Below are positions 56,363 through 64,000 of a DNA stretch of 64,000 nucleotides, piece after piece. The position numbers and the translations under genes are program-made. This stretch comes from Thalassotalea sp. HSM 43 (GTDB lineage Bacteria; Pseudomonadota; Gammaproteobacteria; Enterobacterales; Alteromonadaceae), in NCBI RefSeq assembly GCF_004752005.1, contig NZ_CP038493.1, forward strand, positions 2,628,302-2,692,301. The letters are read 5' to 3'. The notes beneath the pieces are model-generated. The model was not told where the DNA came from and ran no database searches. It saw only the letters and a list, made by a program, of their open reading frames with translations. Numbering within the stretch: the first letter of the stretch is position 1; every line of letters begins with the position of its first letter.

Positions 56363-57775
56363 ATGAGCAAACGTCTACACTCGGCAGGGCAAGTAGCCCT
56401 CACCTTGTTATCACTTTCTGTATTTACCGGTCTTGGCGGCTGTGTTACCCAAAATTTCGCCGACGATACCCCTGTAGTTGAAAAAGATTATAGTGATAAT
56501 CAACTGGCAAAAACCCGTATCTCACTAGCGCTTGGCTATTTGGATATGGGCAATACCGCCCAGGCAAAATACAATCTAGAAAAAGCCCGTCAGTTTTCAC
56601 CTGATCTCGTCGATGTTTATACTGCGTTTGCACATTACTATGAAACCGTAGGTGAGTACGAGCAAACCGAAGAGTCGTATTTGGCGGCGTTGGAACTCGC
56701 TGAAGATGACGCAAATACGCTTAATAACTTTGGTGTATTTTTATGTCGACGCGGTCGTGTTGAAGAAGCGGAAGTCTACTTTAAACAAGCCATTCGCGTG
56801 CCTACCTATATTCGTGTCTCGGAAACCTACGAAAATATCGCGTTATGCTATTTGAAAGAGCCTGAGTTTGATAAGGCTGAAGATGCATTGCGTCGTAGTA
56901 TTTTGCACAGTCCGAATAGTGCATCGAGTTTGATGCAAATGGCGCAGTTGCAATACGCGAAAAAAGATTATGAACAAGCAGCAAATTTCTTAAGTCGCTT
57001 TGAGTTGGCTACCCGCCGATTCACGCCTCAGGCGATAGCGTTAAGCTTTAAGGTGCAAAAGAATCTTGGTAATGACGAAATTGCCAATAACTATGCCACC
57101 ATGTTGCTTAATATGTTTCCAGAGTCGGTGGAATCAAAACAATATTTAGATAACGAATTGAGTCATATTAGTGCTGATGATATGGCCAAGGACTATAAAA
57201 AATATAAATTGCTTAAATCCGGCGCCAAAGTAAACAAAAAGCCGATTGTGGTCGTCAATAAAAACAAACAGCAGCAATTGCCATCTGATGGCTTGAGGAC
57301 CGAAAAGCCGAAAGTCGATTTTAGCAATAACAAACTGGTTGATGATGCAACAATTGCCAAACAGACGGGTCAAAGCATTGATCAAAACAGTTTGGTCGCT
57401 AACCAGGCGAGTCAAGCACAAACCACAGCGCCGGTAACCGCAGCCAAACCAAAAGCGAATAATAACGCACAGTTAGCGCAAAATAGCGGGGCAACGGCAG
57501 CGGTGACAAAACCACAACCTGTAAGCAAACCGGTTACGCAAGCAGCAACGCCGGCGGTAACGCCGCCAACATCTGCTGCCACAGTGCCGGCAAAACCTGT
57601 TAAAATACGGGTTGCGGACATGGCAAGCCCGGTCCACGTGGTGCAAAAAGGTGATAACCTTTACCAAATTTCGATAAAATACAACATTACCATCTCCACC
57701 CTGCGTCGTTGGAACAATTTGACCAACGAAGAGATCCAGCTAGGGCAGGTGCTTAGATTAACGAAACCAGAATAG
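56363..57775 (+). CDS. pilW: PilW-like TPR lipoprotein with C-terminal LysM domain
   Basis: The 470-residue protein has a lipoprotein signal peptide (lipobox LGGC, about residue 27), then TPR repeats (about 45-260) with ALGYLDMGNTAQAKYNLEKA, as in PilF/PilW proteins needed for type IV pilus secretin assembly or stability. A long low-complexity Gln/Ala/Lys/Pro/Thr linker (about 285-415) leads to a LysM peptidoglycan-binding domain (about 422-468: HVVQKGDNLYQISIKYNITI, LRRWNNL). The LysM addition is not in the short Pseudomonas PilF. rodZ starts 4 bases after the stop, so translation may be coupled. Confidence 0.88.
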   Translation: MSKRLHSAGQVALTLLSLSVFTGLGGCVTQNFADDTPVVEKDYSDNQLAKTRISLALGYLDMGNTAQAKYNLEKARQFSPDLVDVYTAFAHYYETVGEYEQTEESYLAALELAEDDANTLNNFGVFLCRRGRVEEAEVYFKQAIRVPTYIRVSETYENIALCYLKEPEFDKAEDALRRSILHSPNSASSLMQMAQLQYAKKDYEQAANFLSRFELATRRFTPQAIALSFKVQKNLGNDEIANNYATMLLNMFPESVESKQYLDNELSHISADDMAKDYKKYKLLKSGAKVNKKPIVVVNKNKQQQLPSDGLRTEKPKVDFSNNKLVDDATIAKQTGQSIDQNSLVANQASQAQTTAPVTAAKPKANNNAQLAQNSGATAAVTKPQPVSKPVTQAATPAVTPPTSAATVPAKPVKIRVADMASPVHVVQKGDNLYQISIKYNITISTLRRWNNLTNEEIQLGQVLRLTKPE

Positions 57776-57779
57776 AATT

Positions 57780-58760
57780 ATGAGTGAACAAGCGGACAAC
57801 ATCGAACAACAGGGTGTTGACAAAATAGGTCCTGGCGCCATGCTGCGTCAGGCACGAGAGCTAATGCAGTTATCTCAGGAAGAAATCGGTGACCAACTGA
57901 ACCTGAGAGTGAGTCTGTTGCAAGAAATAGAATCAGATCAATATTCAGGTAAGACGCCGAAAACCTTTATTCGCGGTTACATCCGGAACTACGCGAAATT
58001 AGTCAATCTTGATGATAATGACATAGTCGCTCGTTTTGACCGTGTTGATCATGGTTTGCAAGGTACTGGCGACATGAAAAGCTTCTCGCAAAGTACTCGT
58101 AAAAAGGCCGAGAATAATCGCTTGATGTTGGTGATCTATTTATTGATCTTCAGTATGTTTGTATTGACCATCGTTTGGTGGTGGCAGCAAACTTCAAGCA
58201 CCACTGCATTGTCATTGGCGCCAGAGTTAAATACGGTAACCGTCGCTACACAAAACGACGATGCGCAGCGAACAAGCGAGCCAGCAATAAAGCAAACCAT
58301 TGTTGAAAGCAACGAAAGCGCCGATGCAGAGCCTGTCAGCCAAGAGGTTGCCGCAAAGCCAGACGAGATCGAAACCCAAGATCAAGTATTCGAAAGGCAT
58401 ATGCAACAAACGGCACCGCAACAGCCGCAAGCAGAGCCTGAAGCGCCTGTAGAAACCGTTGCTAGCCAACAACCAGAGGCTGCCCAACCGGTTGCTAATG
58501 ATGCACCTGAATCAAATTTACAATTCACCTTTAAAGGCGATTGTTGGGTCAATATATTTGACGCTAATGGTAAGCGACTGGCTTGGGGTGTAAAGAAAGC
58601 CGGCTATGTGATGAACTTAAACGGTCAGGCGCCGTTTAAAATCACCTTAGGCAAGCCAGAATTGGTTGAGCTAAGCTACAACCAAGAGTCGGTTGATTTA
58701 AGTGGCTACCAAATAGGTCAAATTGCTAAATTTAATTTGCCTACAGCACAAATGCCATAG
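57780..58760 (+). CDS. rodZ: cytoskeletal adaptor RodZ
   Basis: A 326-residue membrane protein that links MreB to the cell-elongation machinery. The cytoplasmic N-terminus is a helix-turn-helix of the RodZ/XRE type (about 20-85: MLRQARELMQLSQEEIGDQL). A single membrane helix follows (about 114-134: MLVIYLLIFSMFVLTIVWW). A Gln/Glu/Pro-rich linker and a C-terminal DUF4115 domain (about 245-326, with CWVNIFDANGKRLAWGVKKA) lie in the periplasm. Position between pilW and ispG fits the gammaproteobacterial order. Confidence 0.95.
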   Translation: MSEQADNIEQQGVDKIGPGAMLRQARELMQLSQEEIGDQLNLRVSLLQEIESDQYSGKTPKTFIRGYIRNYAKLVNLDDNDIVARFDRVDHGLQGTGDMKSFSQSTRKKAENNRLMLVIYLLIFSMFVLTIVWWWQQTSSTTALSLAPELNTVTVATQNDDAQRTSEPAIKQTIVESNESADAEPVSQEVAAKPDEIETQDQVFERHMQQTAPQQPQAEPEAPVETVASQQPEAAQPVANDAPESNLQFTFKGDCWVNIFDANGKRLAWGVKKAGYVMNLNGQAPFKITLGKPELVELSYNQESVDLSGYQIGQIAKFNLPTAQMP

Positions 58761-58803
58761 CCAACAAATGGGCCGATAATCAATCGATATCAAGATAATC
58801 AAT

Positions 58804-58834
58804 GGCCGCCGTGTTAAACTATGGCGGCCTTTTT
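58804..58834 (+). terminator. intrinsic terminator after rodZ
   Basis: GGCCGCC/GGCGGCC with a 12-base loop, followed by TTTTT. It separates rlmN-pilW-rodZ from ispG, so ispG probably has its own promoter or relies on read-through. Confidence 0.8.
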
Positions 58835-58865
58835 AAATTAATGCCGAAGTGACAAGTAAGTAATT

Positions 58866-59981
58866 ATGTTTAGTGAATCTCCTATTAAACGCCGTAAGTC
58901 AAAACAAATTATGGTTGGTGATGTCGCCGTCGGTGGTGATGCGCCTATTTCTGTGCAATCGATGACCAACACCAAGACTACCGATGTTGATGCGACGGTG
59001 GCACAAATTCGTGCTCTGGAAAATGTCGGTGCCGATATTGTCCGAGTCAGTGTGCCGACTATGGATGCCGCAGAAGCGTTTAAACTGATTAAACAACAGG
59101 TCAAAGTGCCTTTAGTCGCCGATATACACTTTGATTATCGTATCGCCCTTAAAGTGGCAGAGTACGGTGTTGATTGTTTGCGCATTAACCCAGGTAACAT
59201 TGGTAAAGAAGACCGAATTCGCCAAGTGGTTGATGCCGCTCGTGATAAAAATATTCCCATTCGTATCGGTGTTAATGGTGGTTCGTTAGAACGTGACTTA
59301 CAAGAAAAGTACGGTGAACCGACGCCAGAAGCTCTGGTTGAATCGGCCATGCGCCACGTTGATATCCTAGATCGACTTAACTTCGATCAATTTAAGGTCA
59401 GTGTGAAAGCCTCGGATGCCTTTTTAGCGGTCGGCGCCTATCGTTTGTTGGCGAAACAAATCGACAATCCATTGCATTTGGGGATCACCGAAGCCGGTGG
59501 GTTTCGCTCCGGTGCGGTAAAATCGGCGGTTGGCATGGGCATGCTGTTAGCGGAAGGTATTGGTGATACGTTGCGCGTCTCGTTAGCGGCAAATCCGGTT
59601 GAAGAGATTAAAGTTGGTTTTGATATTCTAAAATCGTTGCGTTTGAGAAGCCGCGGTATCAATTTTATCGCCTGTCCAAGCTGCTCACGTCAGGAATTCG
59701 ATGTCATCTCTACCGTCAATGCGCTAGAGGAACGTTTGGAAGATATTATCACGCCTATGGATGTGTCTATTATCGGCTGTGTTGTTAATGGTCCTGGGGA
59801 AGCTACAATTTCTGATTTAGGCTTAACCGGTAGTGCGAAAAAGTCGGGTTTTTACGTCGATGGCGAACGCCAAAGAGAGCGAATTGACAACCTTGATATT
59901 GTTGATCAGCTTGAACGTAAAATTCGTGCTAAAGCACAAATGATGGATAGCAATAATCGAATCGACATAAAACAATCCTGA
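58866..59981 (+). CDS. ispG: 4-hydroxy-3-methylbut-2-en-1-yl diphosphate synthase IspG
   Basis: A 371-residue 4Fe-4S enzyme of the MEP isoprenoid pathway, converting MEcPP to HMBPP with flavodoxin or ferredoxin electrons. The N-terminal TIM barrel contains [15 protein letters not shown] and NPGNIG. The cluster cysteines are in [12 protein letters not shown] and [10 protein letters not shown]. Length equals the E. coli enzyme (372). It supplies precursors used by IspB elsewhere in this window. Confidence 0.97.
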   Translation: MFSESPIKRRKSKQIMVGDVAVGGDAPISVQSMTNTKTTDVDATVAQIRALENVGADIVRVSVPTMDAAEAFKLIKQQVKVPLVADIHFDYRIALKVAEYGVDCLRINPGNIGKEDRIRQVVDAARDKNIPIRIGVNGGSLERDLQEKYGEPTPEALVESAMRHVDILDRLNFDQFKVSVKASDAFLAVGAYRLLAKQIDNPLHLGITEAGGFRSGAVKSAVGMGMLLAEGIGDTLRVSLAANPVEEIKVGFDILKSLRLRSRGINFIACPSCSRQEFDVISTVNALEERLEDIITPMDVSIIGCVVNGPGEATISDLGLTGSAKKSGFYVDGERQRERIDNLDIVDQLERKIRAKAQMMDSNNRIDIKQS

Positions 59982-59995
59982 TCACGCTGTTTTTA

Positions 59996-60036
59996 GGGGA
60001 TTTTGTTGTAAGATTGAGCAAAAATCCCCTATAATG
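59996..60036 (+). promoter_or_regulatory. probable hisS promoter inside an inverted repeat
   Basis: TTGTAA (60007-60012), 18 bases and TATAAT (60031-60036) read as a sigma-70 promoter. It overlaps a 10-bp inverted repeat, AGGGGATTTT (59996-60005) and AAAATCCCCT (60022-60031), whose right arm touches the minus-10 box. The repeat could be an operator or the 3' hairpin of ispG without a U run. Confidence 0.5.
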
Positions 60037-60074
60037 CCAGCCTTTATTTTAAACACTTTGAAGAGACAATTTTT

Positions 60075-61349
60075 GTGAGCAAAGCGATTCAGGCAATTCG
60101 CGGCATGAACGACTGTTTGCCAGGTGAAACCAATAAGTGGCAAATGGTAGAAGACGTGTTGCGTCGAGTAGCCAGCAATTATGGATATGCAGAAATACGC
60201 ATGCCGATTGTTGAGTCTACCAATCTTTTTAAACGCAGTATTGGTGAAGTGACCGATATCGTTGAAAAAGAAATGTATACCTTTGACGACAGAAACGGTG
60301 ATAGCTTAACCTTGCGTCCAGAAGGAACGGCAAGTTGTGTGCGTGCCGGTAATCAGCATGGTTTGTTATACAACCAAGAACAACGTCTATGGTATATGGG
60401 ACCAATGTTCCGCCATGAGCGCCCACAAAAAGGTCGTTATCGTCAATTCCATCAATTTGGTATTGAAAGCTTTGGTATCAGCACCGCTGATATCGACGCC
60501 GAAGTTATTTTACTTAGTGCTCGTTTATGGCGGGAACTTGGTATCAGTGAGTTTGTCACACTAGAGTTGAATTCATTAGGCTCTAATGAGGCGCGTGCTC
60601 AATATCGAGATGCATTGATTGCATTTTTAGAGCAACATCAAGATATTCTTGATGAAGACAGCAAACGTCGTATGTATTCTAACCCGCTACGGGTGTTGGA
60701 TTCTAAGAACCCTGACGTGCAAGCATTGTTAAAAGATGCACCAAGTTTATCAGAGCACCTTGATCCTGAATCAAAGCAGCATTTTGATGAATTGTGTAAA
60801 CGTTTAGATGCAGCTGGGGTGAGTTATCGTATCAACGAGCGTTTGGTTCGTGGCTTAGATTATTATAATCGCACTGTGTTTGAGTGGGTCACTGACAGTC
60901 TGGGCGCACAAGGCACGGTATGTGCTGGTGGTCGCTATGACGGTTTGGTGGAACAACTCGGTGGTAAAGGTACACCAGGTGTTGGTTTTGCTTTAGGCAT
61001 CGAACGTTTGGTTCTTATGTTGACTGAACTGGAAAAGCTCGGCAATATTCGTTCATCGGTAGATGCTTACATCGTTATGGCTGGTGAGCAGGCAGAAATT
61101 ACAGGTGTCGCACTTGCAGAGCAATGGCGAGATCAAGTAAAAGATATACGTATTCAATGTCACTGTGGTGGTGGCAAATTTAATAAACAATTAAAACGCG
61201 CGGATAAGTCTGGTGCTCAAGTTGCAATCATCTTAGGTGACAGTGAAATTGAGCAGCAACAGGCAACAATCAAATATTTGCGTGAGAAAAAAGAGCAACA
61301 AACGGTACCGTTCGATGGTGTCGCTAAATTGCTTGAAGAATTAATTTAA
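60075..61349 (+). CDS. hisS: histidyl-tRNA synthetase
   Basis: The 424-residue class II synthetase. Motif 1 is in the N-terminal segment, motif 2 is [20 protein letters not shown], and the histidine-specific region includes [16 protein letters not shown]. Motif 3 is [15 protein letters not shown], and the anticodon-binding domain fills about 330-424. The gene begins with GTG at 60075 and gives the canonical N-terminus [17 protein letters not shown]. yfgM starts 11 bases after it, also with GTG. Confidence 0.97.
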   Translation: MSKAIQAIRGMNDCLPGETNKWQMVEDVLRRVASNYGYAEIRMPIVESTNLFKRSIGEVTDIVEKEMYTFDDRNGDSLTLRPEGTASCVRAGNQHGLLYNQEQRLWYMGPMFRHERPQKGRYRQFHQFGIESFGISTADIDAEVILLSARLWRELGISEFVTLELNSLGSNEARAQYRDALIAFLEQHQDILDEDSKRRMYSNPLRVLDSKNPDVQALLKDAPSLSEHLDPESKQHFDELCKRLDAAGVSYRINERLVRGLDYYNRTVFEWVTDSLGAQGTVCAGGRYDGLVEQLGGKGTPGVGFALGIERLVLMLTELEKLGNIRSSVDAYIVMAGEQAEITGVALAEQWRDQVKDIRIQCHCGGGKFNKQLKRADKSGAQVAIILGDSEIEQQQATIKYLREKKEQQTVPFDGVAKLLEELI

Positions 61350-61360
61350 AGGGTAGTGTT

Positions 61361-61993
61361 GTGGAAGCATTTCAAACTGAAGAACAACAAGTTGAAGCGA
61401 TAAAGTCGTTTTGGCAAGAAAATGGTAACTCGTTAATTGCTGGTCTAGTACTAGGTTTAGGCGGGTTTATTGGCTGGAACTATTATCAGGACAGCCAGCT
61501 GGAGTCGCAGTATGTAGCCTCCTATGAGTATCAGCAAACTATGGAGTCGTTTGCGAGCAAAGAGCAAGACTTTCGTAGTAATACTCAAGCCTTTATCGAT
61601 GCCAACTCTGATAAAGTCTATGCCACGTTTGCTGCATTTGCGTTAGCGCAAGATGCTGTGCAATCAGAAGATTATGCAGAAGCAGAAAAGCAATTAAATG
61701 CTGCTTTGGCGTTAACCGTAAGCGATGACTTAACAGCGATCGCCAACTTACGATTAGCTCGTGTACAAATTCAGCAACAGCAGTTTGATGCGGCGTTACA
61801 AACGTTAGCAACGAGCTTCCCTGAGTCTTTTAAGGCAAATGTTGAAGAAACCAAAGGCGATGCGTACTTATTGCAAGACGATAAAGAGCAAGCGCGCGCA
61901 GCGTACCAAGCCGCTGCCGATGCAGGTGGCTTGCAAGGCAACCCGACATTGCAAATGAAACTGGATGATCTGGCTGTTACTTTAGCCCAATAA
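61361..61993 (+). CDS. yfgM: YfgM-type ancillary SecYEG translocon subunit
   Basis: A 210-residue inner-membrane protein with one helix near the N-terminus (about 23-41: LIAGLVLGLGGFIGWNYY) and a periplasmic TPR-like domain (about 75-205). E. coli YfgM pairs with PpiD at the SecYEG exit. The N-terminal pattern EEQQVEAIKSFWQENGNSLI is characteristic. The start is GTG with AAAGGG before it. It sits between hisS and bamB, as in E. coli. Confidence 0.93.
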   Translation: MEAFQTEEQQVEAIKSFWQENGNSLIAGLVLGLGGFIGWNYYQDSQLESQYVASYEYQQTMESFASKEQDFRSNTQAFIDANSDKVYATFAAFALAQDAVQSEDYAEAEKQLNAALALTVSDDLTAIANLRLARVQIQQQQFDAALQTLATSFPESFKANVEETKGDAYLLQDDKEQARAAYQAAADAGGLQGNPTLQMKLDDLAVTLAQ

Positions 61994-62005
61994 TTGGAGA
62001 TCTCC

Positions 62006-63217
62006 GTGAGATTTTTTAATAAACGCCTAATAAGTGTTGTTCTGTTATCAAGCGCGTTATTCGCTTGTTCATCAGACGACGAAGAAGAAGAAGATAAGGT
62101 GGCAGAGCTTACCGAAATTGATGCATTGTTTGAGCCAGAAGTGGTTTGGGACGAAAGCATTGGTGACGGTGTGGCACATTACTTTTCTCGTCTAAAACCT
62201 GCCATTGGTTACGATAAAGTATTCGCAGCGAGCCGTTTTGGTGAAGCCTACGCGCTTGACCAAAAAACCGGTGATGAAATTTGGTCTGTTGACCTTTTCG
62301 ACATTAACGATGAACTAGGCTTTTTTGATGATCCTATTTCTGCTCGTATCGCAGGCGGCGCGACGCTAGGGTATGACAAGGTGGTATGGGGCAGTGAAAA
62401 CGGTGACGTTTTTGCCTTAGACGCTAATACTGGTGAGCTTGTTTGGCACGCTAAAGTGTCAGGTGAAGTCATTTCAAAGCCAATTTTTGAAAGCAACTTG
62501 CTGATTGCCAACACCGGCTCTGGTGCCTTGATTGCACTTGACGCAAATACCGGTGAACAAGTTTGGAAAGCCGAGCAATCGGTGCCGCCATTAACGTTAC
62601 GCGGTGTTAGTGGTGTTGTTGCCAGTTCTGGTGGTATTTTCCTTGGTCTAGCATCTGGTGAAGTTGGTGTTTATATCATTGAAAGTGGTCAGCAAGGTTG
62701 GGCAACCGAAATCGGTGAGCCAAGCGGTGCGACTGAATTACAACGTATTGTTGATGTTGACGTCACCCCGATCGTGGTGGGTGATAAAATTTACGCTATT
62801 TCTACGAATGGTAATTTAGCGGCAATTGACTTACGCAGTGGTCGTGAACTTTGGAAACGTAAATACTCGTCTTATCGTCAATTGACCATCAGTGGCAACC
62901 AAATTTTCGCAACCGATGTGCAAGGCCACGTTTATGCTATCGACCGCAATAGTGGTATGGAGCAATGGAGTAACCTGCTGTTGACCAATCGTCGTACAAC
63001 CGGTGCGGTAAGCGTTGGTAAATACGTTGTGGTTGGCGACTTTGAAGGTTATTTGCATTGGTTTGATAAAACCGATGGCAGCATAGTTGCACGCCACGAA
63101 GTTGATTCGAGCGGTATCTATGTCACACCAACGGTTGTTGACGGCTTGCTTTATGTAATGAGTCGCGATGGTGACTTAGAGGTGGTTAAAACACCTGAAC
63201 CAGCTGCAGCTGAATAA
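62006..63217 (+). CDS. bamB: outer-membrane assembly lipoprotein BamB
   Basis: A 403-residue lipoprotein of the BAM complex that inserts beta-barrel proteins. The signal peptide ends at lipobox LFAC (C21). The mature protein is an eight-bladed PQQ-type propeller with repeated motifs such as AYALDQKTGDEIW, VFALDANTGELVWHAKV, LIALDANTGEQVWKAE and VYAIDRNSGMEQWSNL. I use the GTG at 62006, which has GGAG six bases upstream; a TTG at 61994 would include that ribosome binding site. Abundant TonB receptors in this organism would depend on BAM. Confidence 0.95.
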   Translation: MRFFNKRLISVVLLSSALFACSSDDEEEEDKVAELTEIDALFEPEVVWDESIGDGVAHYFSRLKPAIGYDKVFAASRFGEAYALDQKTGDEIWSVDLFDINDELGFFDDPISARIAGGATLGYDKVVWGSENGDVFALDANTGELVWHAKVSGEVISKPIFESNLLIANTGSGALIALDANTGEQVWKAEQSVPPLTLRGVSGVVASSGGIFLGLASGEVGVYIIESGQQGWATEIGEPSGATELQRIVDVDVTPIVVGDKIYAISTNGNLAAIDLRSGRELWKRKYSSYRQLTISGNQIFATDVQGHVYAIDRNSGMEQWSNLLLTNRRTTGAVSVGKYVVVGDFEGYLHWFDKTDGSIVARHEVDSSGIYVTPTVVDGLLYVMSRDGDLEVVKTPEPAAAE

Positions 63218-63279
63218 AACAATGTAAGGGCAATACGCCCTAAACTCGGCAAAAAATCGTCCGAGTTGCTAAAGTTATT

Positions 63280-63316
63280 AACGGTCCCATTATATAATGG
63301 GGCCGTTATTTGTTTC
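63280..63316 (+). terminator. hairpin between bamB and der
   Basis: AACGG(T)CCCATTA pairs with TAATGGGGCCGTT, with one bulged mismatch, followed by ATTTGTTTCATTTT. It is a plausible terminator. A smaller stem ACTCGG/CCGAGT lies just before it (63244-63266). Confidence 0.55.
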
Positions 63317-63356
63317 ATTTTCCTCGTTTTTTTAACGAAGTACTATTGAGGTGGCC

Positions 63357-64000
63357 ATGCTTCCTGTTGTTGCCCTAGTTGGGCGCCCTAATGTGGGTAA
63401 ATCAACTTTGTTTAATCGTCTAACCCGCACTCGAGATGCGTTGGTTGCTGACTTTCCTGGACTGACACGTGATAGACAATACGGTCAAGCCGAAGTGGAC
63501 GGTGAGCATTTTATTGTTATCGATACCGGTGGTATTGAGGGCAATGAGCAAGGTATTGATGCAAAAATGGCGGAGCAATCTCTGCTGGCGATAGAAGAAG
63601 CCGATGCGGTGCTGTTTATGGTGGACGCTCGTGCTGGCCTAACATCAGCCGATGAAGCGATTGCCAACCATTTACGCAAGCAAAGCAAAAAGGTGTTTTT
63701 GGTTGCCAATAAAATCGACGGTATCGATGCAGATTCTGCTATTGCTGAGTTTTACTCTCTTGGCCTTGGCGAGACGGTACATCAGATTGCCGCGGCACAT
63801 AACCGTGGTGTTACCCAACTTATGTATGTTGCACTCGCACCGCATGTTGAAGCGTTTGCTCGCAGTGTAAATGAGATTGATGAAGACGATAGCCTTTACG
63901 AAGGCGACGATGATGTTGTCGAGTTGGCTGAAGGTGAAGAATTTGATGACAGCGATGAAATCGCTGCCGATGATAATATCAAACTCGCCATCATTGGTAA
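63357..64000 (+). CDS. der: ribosome-assembly GTPase Der (EngA), 3' end outside the window
   Basis: The first 214 residues are present and the frame is open at the right edge. The N-terminal G domain has G1 [15 protein letters not shown]3 DTGGIE and the NKID motif in [10 protein letters not shown] strongly acidic linker (about 170-208) joins it to the second G domain, whose start KLAIIG is the last readable part. Der has two tandem G domains and a KH-like domain and acts in 50S assembly. GAGG precedes the ATG at 63357. The order bamB-der matches E. coli. Confidence 0.95.
   Translation, partial: MLPVVALVGRPNVGKSTLFNRLTRTRDALVADFPGLTRDRQYGQAEVDGEHFIVIDTGGIEGNEQGIDAKMAEQSLLAIEEADAVLFMVDARAGLTSADEAIANHLRKQSKKVFLVANKIDGIDADSAIAEFYSLGLGETVHQIAAAHNRGVTQLMYVALAPHVEAFARSVNEIDEDDSLYEGDDDVVELAEGEEFDDSDEIAADDNIKLAIIG

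Overview
The window looks like chromosomal DNA of a marine gammaproteobacterium of the order Alteromonadales, probably in or near Colwelliaceae (Colwellia/Thalassotalea-like). This is inferred from gene content: an ArcA regulator beside a free-standing HPt protein, FolE2, two large TonB-dependent receptors, a secreted subtilase with a GlyGly-CTERM tail, and the block rlmN-pilW-rodZ-ispG-hisS-yfgM-bamB-der. The DNA is moderately AT-rich by eye and densely coding. I see no tRNA, rRNA, CRISPR array, prophage or insertion sequence.

Layout. 0-5.3 kb: a SpoIIAA-like protein with a small membrane protein, a YdeP-type molybdopterin oxidoreductase, a dimeric dUTPase, an RcsF-like lipoprotein and SixA. 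5.4-9.4 kb: a compact glucosylglycerate module (phosphatase, glycosyltransferase, GH13_18 phosphorylase) that may be co-transcribed with sixA. 9.7-15.7 kb: gltBD glutamate synthase. 16-20 kb: folE2, an HPt protein convergent with arcA, and rsmC. 20.1-22.5 kb: a lysine riboswitch in front of dapA and an M14-type desuccinylase-like gene. 22.5-26.6 kb: a crotonase/MAPEG pair, a CvfB-like S1 protein, a TerB-like protein and a NagX-like membrane protein with a perfect 14-bp palindrome upstream. 26.7-34 kb: a histidine-rich TonB receptor with two Zur-like palindromes upstream, divergent from an RND efflux pair. 34-38.2 kb: folA, obgE, rpmA, rplU and divergent ispB. 38.3-42.2 kb: small and hypothetical genes, a serine esterase, a GNAT enzyme and gltS. 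42.7-53.8 kb: a dicarboxylate/amino-acid symporter, a TonB receptor and a 2107-residue subtilase. 53.9-64 kb: a small exported protein, ndk and the rlmN-to-der block; der runs off the right edge.

How the genes work together. Several neighbourhoods read as units. gpgP-gpgS-ggaP would make and then phosphorolytically recycle glucosylglycerate, a compatible solute. gltBD, gltS and the symporter concern glutamate, and the TonB receptor/subtilase pair next to them suggests protein or peptide scavenging (inference). The histidine-rich receptor with tandem Zur-like sites reads as a zinc-limitation response. The HPt/ArcA pair resembles the split ArcS-HptA-ArcA relay of Shewanella. The riboswitch makes dapA and its partner lysine-responsive.

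Most interesting for follow-up: the riboswitch-controlled desuccinylase-like gene, the subtilase with a cysteine-rich insertion inside its catalytic domain paired with a receptor, the tandem Zur-like sites, the palindrome before nagX, and the arcA terminator embedded in the last codons of the HPt gene. Start codons were reassigned from ribosome binding sites and family alignment where stated. All family assignments are by recognition of the translated sequence; no database search was run.
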